From positions 149,844,166-149,908,165 of the forward strand of contig CM035152.1 in NCBI GenBank assembly GCA_020205615.1: a stretch of DNA of 64,000 bases, written 5' to 3'. The stretch's first letter is position 1, and each line of letters opens with the position of its first letter. The notes beneath the pieces are model-generated. The model made no database searches and had not been told where the DNA came from. It was given only the letters and a program-made list of their open reading frames with translations. Source of the DNA: Panax quinquefolius (lineage: Eukaryota; Streptophyta; Magnoliopsida; Apiales; Araliaceae). The position numbers and the translations under genes are program-made. Positions 21,867 through 35,634 of the stretch are shown piece after piece.

Positions 21867-22064
21867 ATAACTCTATTAATACATAATATCGGTTATATAA
21901 CAAATAACAGATCATAGTTATTTTTAAATTATTTTCATTTACATTTTAAAATGAACTTCCACAGTTCATCTCCTTGCAACTCTATATGAGTTATTTATTT
22001 CATGTCTGTCGCACTAACTTAAAGCTATAACCCAAGGTTCCCATCCTAAGGCTTCTAACTTAAA

Positions 22065-22076
22065 CCTTTGATACCA
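22065..22076 (-). promoter_or_regulatory. R1 primer-binding site, initiator-Met-tRNA type
   Basis: TGGTATCAAAGG on the minus strand, 3 bp inside the 5' LTR. It resembles the TGGTATCAGAGC site complementary to the 3' end of initiator methionine tRNA used by most plant Ty3/gypsy elements. Confidence 0.75.
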
Positions 22077-22079
22077 ACC

Positions 22080-23288
22080 TGTGACGCCCCAAATTCAGGT
22101 ACTTGAAACCCTTATTCAGTGCTCACTATATAAAATGTTCAGAATATAATAAGCATAAACTTAGTAAAGTTATTACATCAAAGTTCTTCTAATCCCAAGT
22201 ACGTAGACCTTTATACATTTATTACATCACCACTCCCAGAGTGCAATAAAAATATCCCATTTAAGGGTATGTTCATTCTCAGTTTTAGATTCCAACTACA
22301 ACAATATAGCTGGACAGCTTAAATCATGGCACAATAATATTTCAAGACTTATTATAAAGAAATTGAAATATTTTACATCTGTGTCTGGCCAGAAGAAATG
22401 GTTTAGACTTCTTTGCAACCTGCTCATGTATATTGAATTTCATTTGATATACATGAAAATACATTACCCAATCTTTTGAAGCAGATTAGAATAAAAAGGT
22501 TATTCAACCTTATAATATTCATAAATAAGGAAAGACAATTCAGAATTTGAAGAATCTGTCCACATATGAATAATCTCAGAATACTTGCTCAATAAAGAGT
22601 AAAATTTAGATAATTGCCTTGTTTGTAGACTATTTGTACAATTTCAGTTTAACTTGTGTATTCTCGTAGATCCTACACAATTATTTGTATTTACAAGCAT
22701 ATTAGCCAAATAGACAAGTCACATAGCTTTTATGTTCACATATCACATAATCATAGTGCTCATGTTTTTAGTTTATATTCTCATACTTGAGATATTTATT
22801 TACATTTTTCAAATATTTCATTCATGTTCTTACAATAGCCTTTTCTTTCTTTTATAGGGTCTGACATAATTTCTGTTTATGAACCTTTCATGATTTTAGT
22901 TCATATCTCTTTTACTTCTCTTATTTTCTCTATTTAGCTAAATGGGTCTAGTAGCTCACTTACATGCATTAACAGTTTCTTAACATTTTTTTCATGCTAT
23001 TAGTCAATTATATTTGACATTGTAAAATTTTTGTGTGGATTCGCATTGCATTAGTGGTTAGCTAATAACTATTTCTGCAAATGTGCAGTGGTTTCAATAT
23101 ACGTCGAGCTGTTCCAAAATTGTCGTAGCAGTTACCTAACGTTATACGACGCGTTTTGCGTGAGTTACAAAACAGAACCACCTGGCTTCTTTTTACTACT
23201 GTTAGCAGTTTAAGGCTTGCACTTGCTGCTATTATTAGTACACGCTGCTGCCTCTAGGCAGCAGCTAATTACCCCCCAAATTAGCTTG
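22080..23288 (-). repeat. R1 5' LTR, first segment
   Basis: Starts TGTGACGCCCC and matches the left LTR (8936-10611), minus an internal deletion of about 450 bp at about 22224 where TACAT microhomology is present. It breaks off at AATTAGCTT where R2 enters, and resumes at 57220. Confidence 0.9.
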
Positions 23289-26200
23289 TGTGACGCCCCC
23301 AAAACAGGTATACATCACCCATCTTGAGTCGCCAGATACCTAGTACAAAATTCAAATACAACTTAATTATACAACAGTCGTGTAAAATACGATAAAACAT
23401 AATCTAAGAGTTTTAATAAGAATATTGTCATCTAGACAATATCCACACTCAATGGAGTCCTCATTACATTTATTGTCACACTATTTTATAGAATAGTGAG
23501 GACTACTAAAACAACCATCTGGACCATCAATCCGTTACCCGACTCGTCCCAGCTATATTCTCATTTTCTGAAGAGAACAATGAAAGAAAGGGTTAGCTCA
23601 ACTAGCCCAGTAAGAAATATTATGACTAAGATAATGCAGAATAAATTATCCTTAGCCTTCAACAATATAACAACTGATAGAATATAATAGACAACAAGTT
23701 TTAGATCAACAACTGCAGCGGAATAAGCAATCCATTAGAAGAGTCAAGTAGAGCAAAAAATCTACTATCTTCTATGATTTAAAAAGTTTTTCATCAACTT
23801 TATCACTGAGACCCAGCTTAATAAATAAAATCAAATCATCTCTGCACCACGGCCAAGGATATTCATGTAATCATCAATGGTCATGATTATACCGAATAAT
23901 CCCTGGTCATAATAATACCAACAACTGTCCATCAATGAACTACATGCCAATGAGGACTTTTACCACATCATTCGTCACATTACGGTTATGATTATACCGA
24001 ATAATCCCTGGTCATAATCATACCAAGTCCATCTATGCACGTAAGCCAAAGATGACTTTTAACGCAATATAAGCATGAGGATGATGACAATGACATAATA
24101 ATTCAATAAACAAGTTCAAGGATAAATTTTAAAGATTTATAATTTAATTTATCCAGAAATCAATAACGACCAAATTGTCAATATGATACTGCTTTGTAGA
24201 GTAAAATTCAAGAATAATATTCATGTACCAAAAATAATTTGGACAGAAAAGAAATATATTTTTTGGGTGAATAGTACCCCGTGAATAGTACTTTGGGAAT
24301 AGTACCCCGTGAATAGTACCTTGACACGAAAAGTGTCCCAATAATACTGAGTGAATGATACTAGAGTTAATAGTAATTGGGTGAATAAGAACTCCGTGAA
24401 TACTACTCCCAAGCATTTAAAAGTACCCTCAATACCGAATAAATAAACCAAAGTGAATAATGCTCGGTGAATAGTAACAAAATAAAACAACTTCGTAAAA
24501 AAAATACCAAAGAAAATGATATTCCATGATTTAGTACAAAAGAAATGATATCTTAGACGAGTATAATAGAATATACGAAACTTCAAATGAATTTTCACCC
24601 GTTATGCGGTAATCCACGTAGACAGATCATTTCAACAGAATAATAAAGAATGGAATAACAAAAGAATTCACCATGCATGCGATAGACCGCACAGAAAGGT
24701 TATTCCCAAAAGAATAATAAAGAATGGAATAACAATGAAATTCACTAGGCATGCGATGAGAATTTATGACATGTTATTCCAACGAGAATAATAAAGAATG
24801 GAATAATGAAGAATTCACCAGCATGCGATAGACCGCATGACAAGTTATTCCAACGAATAATAAAGAATGGAATAACGAAGAATTCATCGAGCATGCGATA
24901 GACATCGCATGCATGAGTTATTCCAATGTAATAATAAAGAATGGAATAATAGAAAATTTTCACCATGTATGCGGTACTTCGCATAGACAGGTTATTCCAA
25001 CTTAATAATAAAGAATGAAATAACAGCTCTTACGAGTATTGAAAGAAAATAATTCTCTTCATAAATACGAAAGAAATAATACCCCTTACCTCAAAAGAAG
25101 ATTGGATACTGAAATAGTGAGGTAGCAGACTTCTCTTCTTCTTTTTCTCTATAATTTCTCTCTATAATAATTGCTCTATAGCTTTAGTGAATTGGTGAGA
25201 AATGAAGGAAGAATGAGCTTCTATTTATAGAAAAATATAGTTTTAATAATTGCACATTTTGGGGCTCAAAATATTACTGTACAATACCTCCATCTTTTTC
25301 TTCATTTTTAATTTAGTCCTGCAAGTATTATCAAACTTGCACCACCTCCCCTAATAGTAAATAATGTTAATCAACAGTAAATCATGTGACTCAATAGTTC
25401 TAAATATGTGAAAAAATTAATTATAGTATAGTACCTTCATCTATACCTCCATTTTTAACTTAGTCATGCAAGTATTATCAATCTTGCACCACCTCCCCTA
25501 ATAGTACAAGAATGTGAATCAATAGTACACACATGTGAACAAATAGTTATAATCATGTGAATTAATAGCAATTAATTCCTCATTTATCCGATTAATTACC
25601 CGATTGGTCAATATAACCTCAAGACATCAATTATTATCGAAATAAATGTCGATTTCTACTAACACTAATAATTTCAACACAATGGAACTATCAATTTCAT
25701 CATTAATCAACATGAACTTATTCATCATTAATATTATAACTCACAATATTTAACAACCAGGTCGTTCCCAGGAAAGATGGGGCTTTCCGATAACGATTTC
25801 TCCTTATTGGCGCGCAATTAGGTGACCAAACCTCTCCTTGATAGAACTTCTAGACATTGTCAATATTGCAAATAATAAAGAATAACTTTGTCATCTCAAT
25901 TATTGATTTAATAATATAAATATTATGCAGATGATACTGTGACAATAATTGAATCAATAATATGAGAGATATGATGCAGCAATTACTGTAGCAATAATTG
26001 AGTATAACTAAGTGACTTCTTACGTAAGCATCAATAATCAATACCGGTGTGCTACTATACAACCACGCCAGATTATTATACTTTTACTACTCTGGGTAGT
26101 TCAACGCTTTTAACGGTAACACTTTCAACATTATTTTTATAAAAGATAATTATGTCGTTTTCTTACTACGACAGTACTTCCGTTATGGGGTTCACCAATG

Positions 26201-26387
26201 ATTGTGTCGTCGTACGAATATTCCCTGTTAAAATGAATATTCCCCGACACAACAAATATTTTATATCAACTTGTTTACTTTGCAAAATTTTCAAATATCA
26301 CCCTTAACTTTAAACTTTTATCAATTTAACTATTTACCAAAATAGAAAAATTGAATACTTTTATTTCATAAAATTCGGGATCTCACA
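23289..26387 (-). repeat. R2 3' LTR (3099 bp)
   Basis: Complete LTR with TG...CA ends. It contains degenerate GTGAATAGTACC repeats (about 24270-24480) and the double-hairpin minisatellite at 24627-25023. No coding content. Confidence 0.88.
24627..25023. repeat. Double-hairpin minisatellite in R2 LTR
   Basis: About six units of roughly 60 bp. Each has GTTATTCCA...TGGAATAAC (9-bp arms around AATAATAAAGAA) followed by a GCATGCGAT/ATCGCATGC-type palindrome. The matching array in the right LTR (27855-28200) includes a perfect 26-nt palindrome at 27914-27939. Confidence 0.8.
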
Positions 26388-26729
26388 ATCTCCTCTCCTT
26401 ATGAAATTTCGCCCTCAAAATTTACGTACCTGGTAGTTTGAAGAGATGAGAATACCTTGCTTTCTTTTCGGATTGTACCTTCCCAGTTATTTCCTCTCTA
26501 TCATGATTTTCCCATTTCTCATCTCCTGTATTTCAGATATCATTCAAGAATATAGTTTCAAAATAAGGTTTAATTGATATGCCACATATTATCCCTATAC
26601 TCTGACCGACCAATTAAAAACCAAATAACTTAGGTAGGTCATACTAGCGAAGGAATTCTCCGTCTCTCCCCACCTAGTTCTTGTCTCACATCTCAGCCAG
26701 GGATCATATCCCTAAGCTTTGATACCAAC
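26388..26729 (-). pseudogene. R2 residual internal region (pol tail joined to leader)
   Basis: Next to the left LTR is a polypurine tract (26388-26400). Then comes the last part of the integrase chromodomain (recognisable as a decayed form of the R3 and R6 tail ending RYSHLFKLPGT, about 26430-26520). It joins directly to leader DNA and a primer-binding site (26717-26727, TGGTATCAAAG) abutting the right LTR. Gag, protease, RT and most of integrase are gone in one deletion. Confidence 0.75.
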
Positions 26730-28618
26730 TGTGACGCCCCCAAAACAGGTATACATCACCCATCTTGAGTCGCCAGATACATGGTACAAAATTCAAATAC
26801 AACTTAATTATATAATAGTCGTGTAAAATATGACAAAACATAATCTAAGAGTTTTAATAAGAATATTGTCATCTAGACAATATCCACACTCAATGGAGTC
26901 CTCATTACATTTATTATCACACTATTTTATAGAATAGTGAGGACTACTAAAACAACCATCTGGACCATCAATCCGTTCCCCGACTCGTCCCAGCATTATT
27001 CTCATTTTCTGAAGAGAACAATAAAAGAAAGGGTGAGCTCAACTAGCCCAGTAAGAAATATTATGACTAAGATAATGCAGAATAAATTATCCTTAGCCTT
27101 CAACAATATAACAACTGATAGAATATAATAGACAACAAGTTTTAGATCAACAACTGCAATGAATAAGCAATCCATTAGAAGAGTCAAGTAGAGCATAAAA
27201 TCTACTATCTTCTATGATTTAAAAAGTTTTTCATCAACTTTATCATTTGAGACTCAAACAATAAATAAAATCAAATCATCCTCGCACTACTACTACCAAG
27301 GATATTCATGTAATCATCAATGGTCATGATTATACCGAATAATCCACGGTCATAATAATACCAACAGCTGTCCATCAATGAACTACAGGCCAATAAGGAC
27401 TTTTACCACATCATTCATCACATTACGGTCATGATTATACCGAATAATCCCTAGTCATAATCATACCAAGTCCATCTATCCACGTAAGCCAAAGATGACT
27501 TTTATCACAATATAAGCATGAGGATGATGACAATAGTACCCCGTGAATAGTACCCCGACACAAAAAGTATCCCGAATACCCGAGTGAATGATACTAGAGA
27601 GAATAGTAATTAGGTGAATAGTAACCCGTGAATAGTAACTCGTGAATAGTACTCTAGCACGAAAAGTACCCCAAATACCCTAGTGAATAATACTAGAGTG
27701 AATAGTAATCGGGTGAATAGTAACTCCGTGAATAGTAACTCGAAAAAAATACCAAAGAAAAAAGATATTCCATGATTACAAAAGAAATGATATCTCGGGA
27801 CGAGTATAATAGAATATACAAAATTGTAAATGGATTTTCACTACGCCATGCGATCATCCAATAGATAGATCATTTCAACGAATAATAAAGAATGGAATAC
27901 CGTAAGAATTCACCATGCATGCGATAGATCGCATGCATGTGTTATTCCCAATGAATAATAAAGAATGGAATAACAACGAGATTCACTGTGCATGATATAG
28001 ACCGCATGCATAAAGTTATTCCAATGTAATAATAAAGAATGAAATAATGTAAGAATTCACTGTGCATGCGATAGATCGCATGCATGGAGTTATTCCAAAA
28101 GAATAATAAATAATGGAATAGCAGAAGAATTTCACCATGTATGCGGTACTTCTCATAGATAGGTTATTCCAACATAATAATAAAGAATGGAATAACAGCT
28201 CTTACGAGTATGGAAAGAAAATAATTCTCTTCATGAATTCGAAAGAAATAATACCCCTTACCTCAAAAGAAGACTGGATACTGGAATAGTGAGGTAGCAG
28301 ACTTCTCTTCTTTTTTCTCTCTATAATTTCTCTCTATAATAATTGCTCTATAACTTTAGTGAATTGGTGAGAAATGAAGGAAGAATGAGCTTCTATTTAT
28401 AAGAAAATATAGTTTCAATAATTGCACGTTTTGGGGCTCGAAATATTACAGTACAATAGCTCCCTCTTTTTCTTCATTGTTAATTTAGTCCTGCAAGTAT
28501 TATCAAACTTGCACCACCTCCCCTAATAGTAAATAATGTTAATCAATAGTAAATCATGTGACTCAATAGTTCTAATCATGTGAAAAAATTAATTATAGTA
28601 TAGTACCTTCATCTATAC
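26730..28618 (-). repeat. R2 5' LTR, first segment
   Basis: Matches 23289 onward, including the minisatellite (27855-28200), up to ATCTATAC, where R3 enters. Resumes at 56279. Confidence 0.88.
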
Positions 28619-29824
28619 TGTGACGCCCCCAAAATAGGTATACATCACCCATCTTGAGTCGCCAAATACATGGTACAAAATTCAAATAAAACTTAATTAT
28701 ACAACAGTCGTGTAAAATATGACAAAACATAATCTAAGAGTTTTAATAAGAATATTGTCATCTAGACAATATCCATACTCAATGAAGTCCTCATTACATT
28801 TATTGTCACACTATTTAACAGAATAGTGAGAACTACTAATGCTATCATCTGGAACGTCACTCCGTTCCCCGACTAGTCCCGGCTACGTTCTCATTTCCTG
28901 AAGAGAATAGTGAAAGAAAGGGTGAGCTCAACTAGGCCAGTAAGAAATATAATGACTAAGATAATGCAGAATAAATTATCATTAGTCTTCAACAATGTTA
29001 AACTGATAAAATACAATAGAATGTGAATCAATAGTACACACATGTGAACAAATAGTTATAATCATATTAATTAATAACAATTAATTGCTCATTTATTCGG
29101 TTAATTACCCCACTGGTCAGTATAACTTCCAGACATCAATTAATATTGAAATAAATGTCGATTTCCACTAACACTAATAATTCCAACACAATGGAACTAT
29201 CAATTTCATCTTTAATCAACATGAACTTATTCATCATTAATATTATAACTCATAATATTTAATAACCAGGTCGTTCCCAAGAAAGAGGGGGCTTTTCGAT
29301 AAGGATTTCTTCTTATTGATGCGCAATTAGATGACCAAACCTCTCCTTGACAAAACGTCTAGACATTGTAAATATTACAATTTAATAATATGAATAACTT
29401 TGTCGTCTCAATTATTGATTTAATAATATATCATATAATGCAGATGATACTGTGACAATAATCGAATCAATAATATGAGAGATATGATGCAGCAATTACT
29501 ATAGCAATAATTGAGTATAACTTAGTGACTTCTCACGTAAGCATCAATAATCAATACCATGTGCTACTATGCAACCACGCGTATTACTGTACTTTTACTA
29601 TCGGGTAGTTCAACAGTTTAACGGTAAAACTTCCGCCGTTATTTTTATAAAAAGATAATTATGTCATTTTCTAACTACGACAATACTTCCGTTGTGGGGT
29701 CCACCAATGATTGTGTCGTCGTACGAATATATTTAGAGAATACATTATATTAAATCCACACCATAATATTCAAAAATATATTTCGAGAAAATTATTCTTT
29801 ATTTATAAAAGTTGGGGTCTTACA
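28619..29824 (-). repeat. R3 3' LTR, internally deleted (1206 bp)
   Basis: Compared with the right LTR, the part between AAAATACAATAG (about 29021) and AATGTGAATCAATAG is missing, about 1.5 kb, including the minisatellite. A second gap lies near 29730. Confidence 0.85.
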
Positions 29825-29837
29825 ACCTCCCCTTCTT
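29825..29837 (-). promoter_or_regulatory. R3 polypurine tract
   Basis: AAGAAGGGGAGGT on the minus strand, abutting the 3' LTR. Confidence 0.75.
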
Positions 29838-30159
29838 ATGAAATTTCGTCCTTGAAATTAGGGTGCGTACCTGGTATGTCGAAGAGGTGAGGATACCTTG
29901 ATTTCATCTCAGATTCTAACTCCCAGGTCATTTCCTCCACATCGTGGTTTCTCCACAAAACTTTGACTTGAGGTATAACTTTAGAGCGTAGAATATGATC
30001 CTTCTTATCCAAGATTTTAACAGGTAACTCTTCATACGTTAAATCTTCCTCTATCTCGTCTGCTTCTAATTCAATAATATGGTTCGGGTCTTTCACATAT
30101 TAACGTAACATAGATATGTGAAAAACGTTATGAACACGAGACATACTTGGCGGTAAGGC
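29836..30159 (-). pseudogene. R3 integrase C-terminus with chromodomain
   Basis: The frame reads KDPNHIIELEADEIEEDLTY, then ELPVKILDKKDHILRSKV and VKVLWRNHDVEEMTWELE, ending RYPHLFDIPGTHPNFKDEIS and a stop at 29836. This is the chromodomain-like tail of Tekay/Del-type integrases, thought to steer integration to marked chromatin. Upstream a stop precedes YVKDPNH, and R4 (30165) separates it from the rest of integrase at codons for YRLAL. Confidence 0.85.
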
Positions 30160-30872
30160 GAGTCTGTGAGACCCCGAATTTTATGAAATGAAAGTATTCA
30201 ATTTTCTTATAATTATTCTATTTAAGTAAATGGTTAAATTGATAAAGATTAAAGTTAAGGGCGATATTGGAAAATTTTACAAAGTAAGCAAGTTGTTATA
30301 AAATAATCGGTGGTAAAATACACGTGGTTACATATTAACACGCGGTATCGATTATTGATGCTTATTTGAGAAGTCACTCAGTTATACTCAATTATTGCTA
30401 CAGTAATTGCTGCATCATATCTCTCATATTATTGATTCAATTATTGTCACAGTATCTTCTGTATAATATGTTATATTATTAAATCAATAATTGAGACGAC
30501 AAAGTTATTCATATTATTAAATTTCAATATTTATAATGTCTAGAAGTTCACATCGAGGAGAGGTTTGGTCACCTAATCGCACGCCAATGAGGAGAAATCT
30601 TTATTGAAAGCCCCTCTTTCCTAGAACAACCTCGTTGTTAAATATTGTGAGTTATAATATTAATGATGAATAAGTTCGTGTTGATTAAAGATGAATTTGA
30701 TAGTTCCATTGTGTTGGGATTATTGGTGTTAGTGGAAGTTTACATTTATTTCAATAATAATTTATATGTCTGGAGGTTATATTATTCAATCGGGTATTCA
30801 GGGCACTTTTCGTGTCGGAGTACTATTCACGAGTTACTATTCATGAGTTATTATTCACGAGTTACTATTCAC

Positions 30873-31620
30873 CTGAACAAAATATATTTTTTTTTTGTCC
30901 AAATCATTTTTGGGTACAATATTATTCCATGAGGAGATGTGCTAATTTTTTAGACCGTTGGTTGAAATTATAATAGTAAATCAATATGGATCGTTGGTTT
31001 AAAGTTTTAATAGTGAATCAGTATAGACCGTTGGTTTAAAGTTTTAATAGTGAATAAGTATGGACCGTTGGTTTAAAGTTTTAATAGTGAATCAGTATGG
31101 ACCGTTGGTTTAAAGTTTTAATAGTGAATCGGTATGGACCGTTGCTTTAAGTTTTAATATAGACCGTCCGTTTAAAAGTAAATCAATATGGACCGTTCAT
31201 GAATTAGTTACTATTCATGAGTTACTATTCATGAGTTACTATTCACTAGTTACTATTCACCTGAACAAAATATATTTCTTTTCGGTCCAAATCATTTTTG
31301 GGTACAATATTATTCCATGAGGAGATGTCTTAATTTTTTAGGCCAGATTGGTTGAAATTATAATAGTAACATCAATATGGATCGTTGGTTTAAAGTTTTA
31401 ATAGTGAATCAAGATAGGCCAGATTGGTTTAAAGTTTTAATAGTGAATAAGTATGGACCGTTGGTTTAAAGTTTTAATAGTGAATCAGTATGGACCGTTG
31501 GTTTAAAGTTTTAATAGTGAATCGGTATGGACCGTTGCTTTAAGTTTTAATATGGACCGTCCGTTTAAAAGTAAATCAATTTGGACTGTTCATGAATTAG
31601 TTACTATTCAGTCCATTCTC
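30873..31620. repeat. 388-bp tandem duplication containing 37-bp repeats in R4
   Basis: CTGAACAAAATATATTT begins at 30873 and again at 31261, with the following sequence duplicated. Inside the first copy, CGTTGGTTTAAAG recurs at 30992, 31029, 31066, 31103 and 31140, an exact 37-bp period. The second copy carries a parallel, more diverged set. Confidence 0.85.
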
Positions 31621-31852
31621 CTATAAATAGAAGCTCATTCCTTTATTATTTCTTACGAATTCACTGAAACTCTAGAGAGAGAAATTATAGAAAGGAATTA
31701 TAGAGAGAAGCTATAGAGAGAAAATTTATAGAAAGAAAGAAGATGAGAAGTCAGCTACCTTTCTATTCCAGTATCCAGCTTTATTCTAAGGTAATGGATA
31801 TTATTTGTTGTACTCGTAAGGGTATTATTTCTTTCTTATTCATGAAGAGAAC

Positions 31853-32300
31853 TTCTATTATTCCATTCCTTATTATTATGTTGGAATAACCTGTCTATGC
31901 GAAGTACTACATACATGGTGAAATTCTTCTATTATTCCATTCCTTATTATTATGTTGGAATAACTTTGTCATGCAAGTAATCTTGCATACATGGTGAAAT
32001 TCTTTTATTATTCCATTCCTTATTATTATGTTGGAATAACCTGTCTATGCGAAGTACTGTATACATGGTAAAATTCTTCTATTATTCCATTCCTTATTAT
32101 TATGTTGGAATAACTTCATTTATCTGAGTACCTCATACATGGTGAAATTCTTCTATTATTCCATTCTTTATTATTACATTTGAAATATCCTCGCTCATCG
32201 GTCTAATTTCGCTTAACTTCGGTTCCGTTTCTTTATTATTACATTGAATAACTTTGTTTATCACAAGTACCGCATACATGGTGAAATTCATTGTTATTCC
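31853..32300. repeat. About 75-bp minisatellite in R4
   Basis: Units starting near 31853, 31925, 31999, 32075 and 32151 contain TTATTCCATTCC...GTTGGAATAA and end CATACATGGTGAAATT. This is the same double-hairpin theme as in the R2 LTR, read on the other strand. More diverged copies continue to about 32800. Confidence 0.8.
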
Positions 32301-35300
32301 ATTCTTTAATATTCTGCAGTCGAAATATCATATACATGTGTTTTATGGGACTTCGGTTCTATTATTTATTATTCCACATTTATTATTCTCGCTTAATATC
32401 CTTGCATGCAAGGCTTTTTACTGTGGGACCTGGTTCCATTATTTATTATTTCCGCATTTATTTTTATGTCGGAATAACCTGTCTGTACGTTTTATGCCGG
32501 ACCTGGTTCCATTATTTATTATTCCGCATTTATTATTCTCGCCGAATATCCTCACATAAATATGCTTATGCTGAACTTCGGTTCCATTATTTATTATTCC
32601 CCATTTATTATTCTATCTAATATCCTCGCCTATGCGTTCTGCCTTGGCCCCGGTTCCATTATTTATTATTCATTGGGAATAACTCGTCTGTATGGGTCTC
32701 TATCGCATGCATGACGAATCTTTCTGTTATTCTATTTTTTATTATTCTGTTGGAATAACCTGTCTATGTGGATTACCACATGCATGGTGAATGATCCTTC
32801 GTATTCATTCCTTATTAAATTGTGGAAATGATCTGGTTACGTTGATTATGGTGAGAGTCATAATAAAAGCATTGGACTGATGAAAATCATGGGTATATGA
32901 AGTATTAGTAAGTGTTATGATGAGTTATGTTGATTATTATGTGAAAACATGAAAGTTTCTTAGAAATCACAAAGGGTTGAAAATCAGATTTTGGTGAAAA
33001 TGGAACAAGAAATTCAATTGACCATATCTCCTATTATATTTTGAATTTTTGAGTGTGGTCAAGTTCTAGAGTTAGATCTATGAGTCTTATAACTTATCCA
33101 AATGGAATCATTGGAAAAGGTATTGTAGATTTTCGTGTGGACTGATTTTAGCAAAGGAGTCAAAAGGTGCAAATTTCGAAAAAGCTACTGTCCAGAATTT
33201 TAAAAGGGCTGTTTTGGCCATTTAATTTGTGAGAAAAAATCTGGTCTTTTGGGACATAAAAGTATATGGTATAAAGTACCTCCTGTCCAAAAATGAGCTC
33301 ATTCCGACTTAAAATGAGTAAGTTATGACCATTTCAATATTTAGGTTTTTTCGACGAAAAACGCTATAACCGGAGTTCTTTAACTCCGATAACCATGAAA
33401 TTTAAACTGGAAGATCACGTTAATATGTGTAAGATACTGCCAAGATTTGGGAATTTTTGGAGTTAAAACTTGAGGTAGCTAATTTCTTAAGAAATTAATT
33501 AGAAATTAATTTTTGAAAAATAGTAAATGAATTTTAAAAATTCCGAGAAAAATATATGTTCTTTATGGGACTGTATTATGCTAAATCCCAGAAAAGAAAT
33601 ATTTTTGGGACTGCTTTTGGTATTTTTCATGAAAATAGTTTAGTTACGAACATATGAGTTAAATATGTTATGTGAAGTAACAAAGTTAGAAAATAGGATT
33701 TTATGGCTTGGAAATCCTATATAAGGTATATGCATATTTTTGATGAGGGATTTGATCATTAGTGATGAAATCTTATGAGTATGGCATTTTTGAATGATTA
33801 AATGCATTATTTGGTAAAGTGTAAACAATTGAAATAAATTGTTTATAAGTTTAAGAAGTGATTAAAATATTGTTATGATATTAACAATATTAGATTATGA
33901 ATTTATTATGTGATTGATAATATTTGGATAAATTTAAAGTCTTTAATATTTATCCTTGTTTTCGTTTAATTAATGTTTATATCATTGTCATCATTCTCAT
34001 GTTTATATTGTAATTAAAGTCATTTTTGGCTTACGTGCATAGATGGACTTGGTATGATTATGACCAGGAATTATTCGGTATAGTCATGACCGTAATGTGA
34101 CAAATGATGTGGTAAAAGTCTTCATTGGCCTGTAGTTCATTGATGGACAGTTGTTGGTGTGATTATGACTAGGGATTATTCGGTATAGTCATGACCATTG
34201 ATGATTACATGAATATCCTCGGCATGATGCGTGGATGATTCGATGATGTAGATTATTTATTGTCGAGTGAGTCTCGATAAAATATTGATTATACACTTTT
34301 AATTTGTAGAAGATAGTAGATATCATGCTCTACTTGACTCTTTTATAATACATTTGTATGTCTTTGGCCGGTAGAGCAAAGATGAATTGTTAATGAATAT
34401 CTTTGGCCATAGTGCAAAGATGAATTTATTAGTATGATCATGAGTAGGAATTTTGATTTTGTATAACCATGATTTTTGATGTTTTAGGTGAAGATAGGTG
34501 ATGAAAATTATCTTTATCCTAGGTGCGAAGAGGAATTTAGAATCACAATTATGATTATGAGTTATTCATATGACTGTGAACGGGAATTGTTGATTGATGT
34601 TACAGGGATAAAATATTATTGGTGGACTTTTAACATGGAGGAGATAATAGACCTGATGGTCTATTTGACTCTTCTAATGGATTGCTCGTTCCGCTACAAC
34701 TATGGTTGAAAAGTTTTACCATCTACCATATGTTCTAAATCTTTGATTTATTACTGATGAATGCTATTGATAATTTAATTATCTTTAGTCATGATATTCT
34801 TTACTGGGCGATTTGTGCTCACCCTTTTGCTTCACAATTCCTTTCAGGTAATAAGAGTGTAGCTGGGTCGAGCGGGGATAACAGGGAAATTGTGAGATGG
34901 TCTGAGACTGTTGAAGTTTCTCAATACATTATAAAACGGCATGACATGCAATATATCATTGCATTGAGGACCTAAGATGTGCGTGTCGTATTTTATACGA
35001 CACTTGATAATTGATTTTGGTGAACAACAATAAGTTGATGAGAACCCAACTTTGGAAGGGTGTTTTGCCACTATCATACAAGATGTCTAATGACATACAA
35101 TCTCATGTTATCATAAGACAAGGTTGTGCACATCCACTTGCTGAGTATATCTACGAGCACTACTTATATGATCTTTGAGTATATTTGAGATATAATTCTC
35201 ACTTGGAGATAACTGAGATAATTATATGCCAAGAGAAGACTCATCATTGGAAGGAACATGATAGTAATCTTCTCATTTTTCTTTGGGGTCTATTGGATCA

Positions 35301-35634
35301 ACCAAGGATAATTCTCTGGGCATATGATATCTATCATAACTTAGATTCATGGCTTCCTATGTATGAAGGTTTCCTTGAGCATTTTCCAAAGATTTTAATT
35401 TCTAAAATGCTTATCGATCGTACTTTTATGTAAAAGTACCTTTGTAAGGTGTTGTGGTCGAGGCACCATGAGAGTTATATAGATTTTGTATTGAAACTCA
35501 CAGCTTATATGTTGTCGTACTTTGTACGACAGTTCAACAGTTGTATAAATGAAGTTTATATTTGATTTTTATGGAGTGATATCTGGCGACTCAGAATGGG
35601 TCATGTGGACCTATTTTGGGGGCGTCACAGAGTC

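Larger units (their letters stand above)
30165..35629 (+). mobile_element. R4: solo LTR, 5465 bp, inserted in R3 integrase
   Basis: Starts TGTGAGACCCCGAATTTTATG and ends GGGGGCGTCACA, with an exact target duplication GAGTC at 30160-30164 and 35630-35634. R3 integrase reads on if it is removed. The start matches R2's LTR in reverse orientation, so it is the same broad family, but R4 is longer because of tandem repeats (30870-32800) and extra segments at about 32800-34000 and 34985-35460. No gag, pol, PBS or second LTR is seen. Its short open frames lie in repeats. Confidence 0.85.

Noticed and set aside
8936..23288. R1 as a complete element of about 14 kb ending at 23288
   Set aside because: The right LTR stops mid-sequence there and resumes at 57220, and the exact TSD is at 59012-59016.
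30992..31176. Regular 37-bp direct repeats resembling a CRISPR array
   Set aside because: Units are contiguous with no unique spacers, within a plant LTR.
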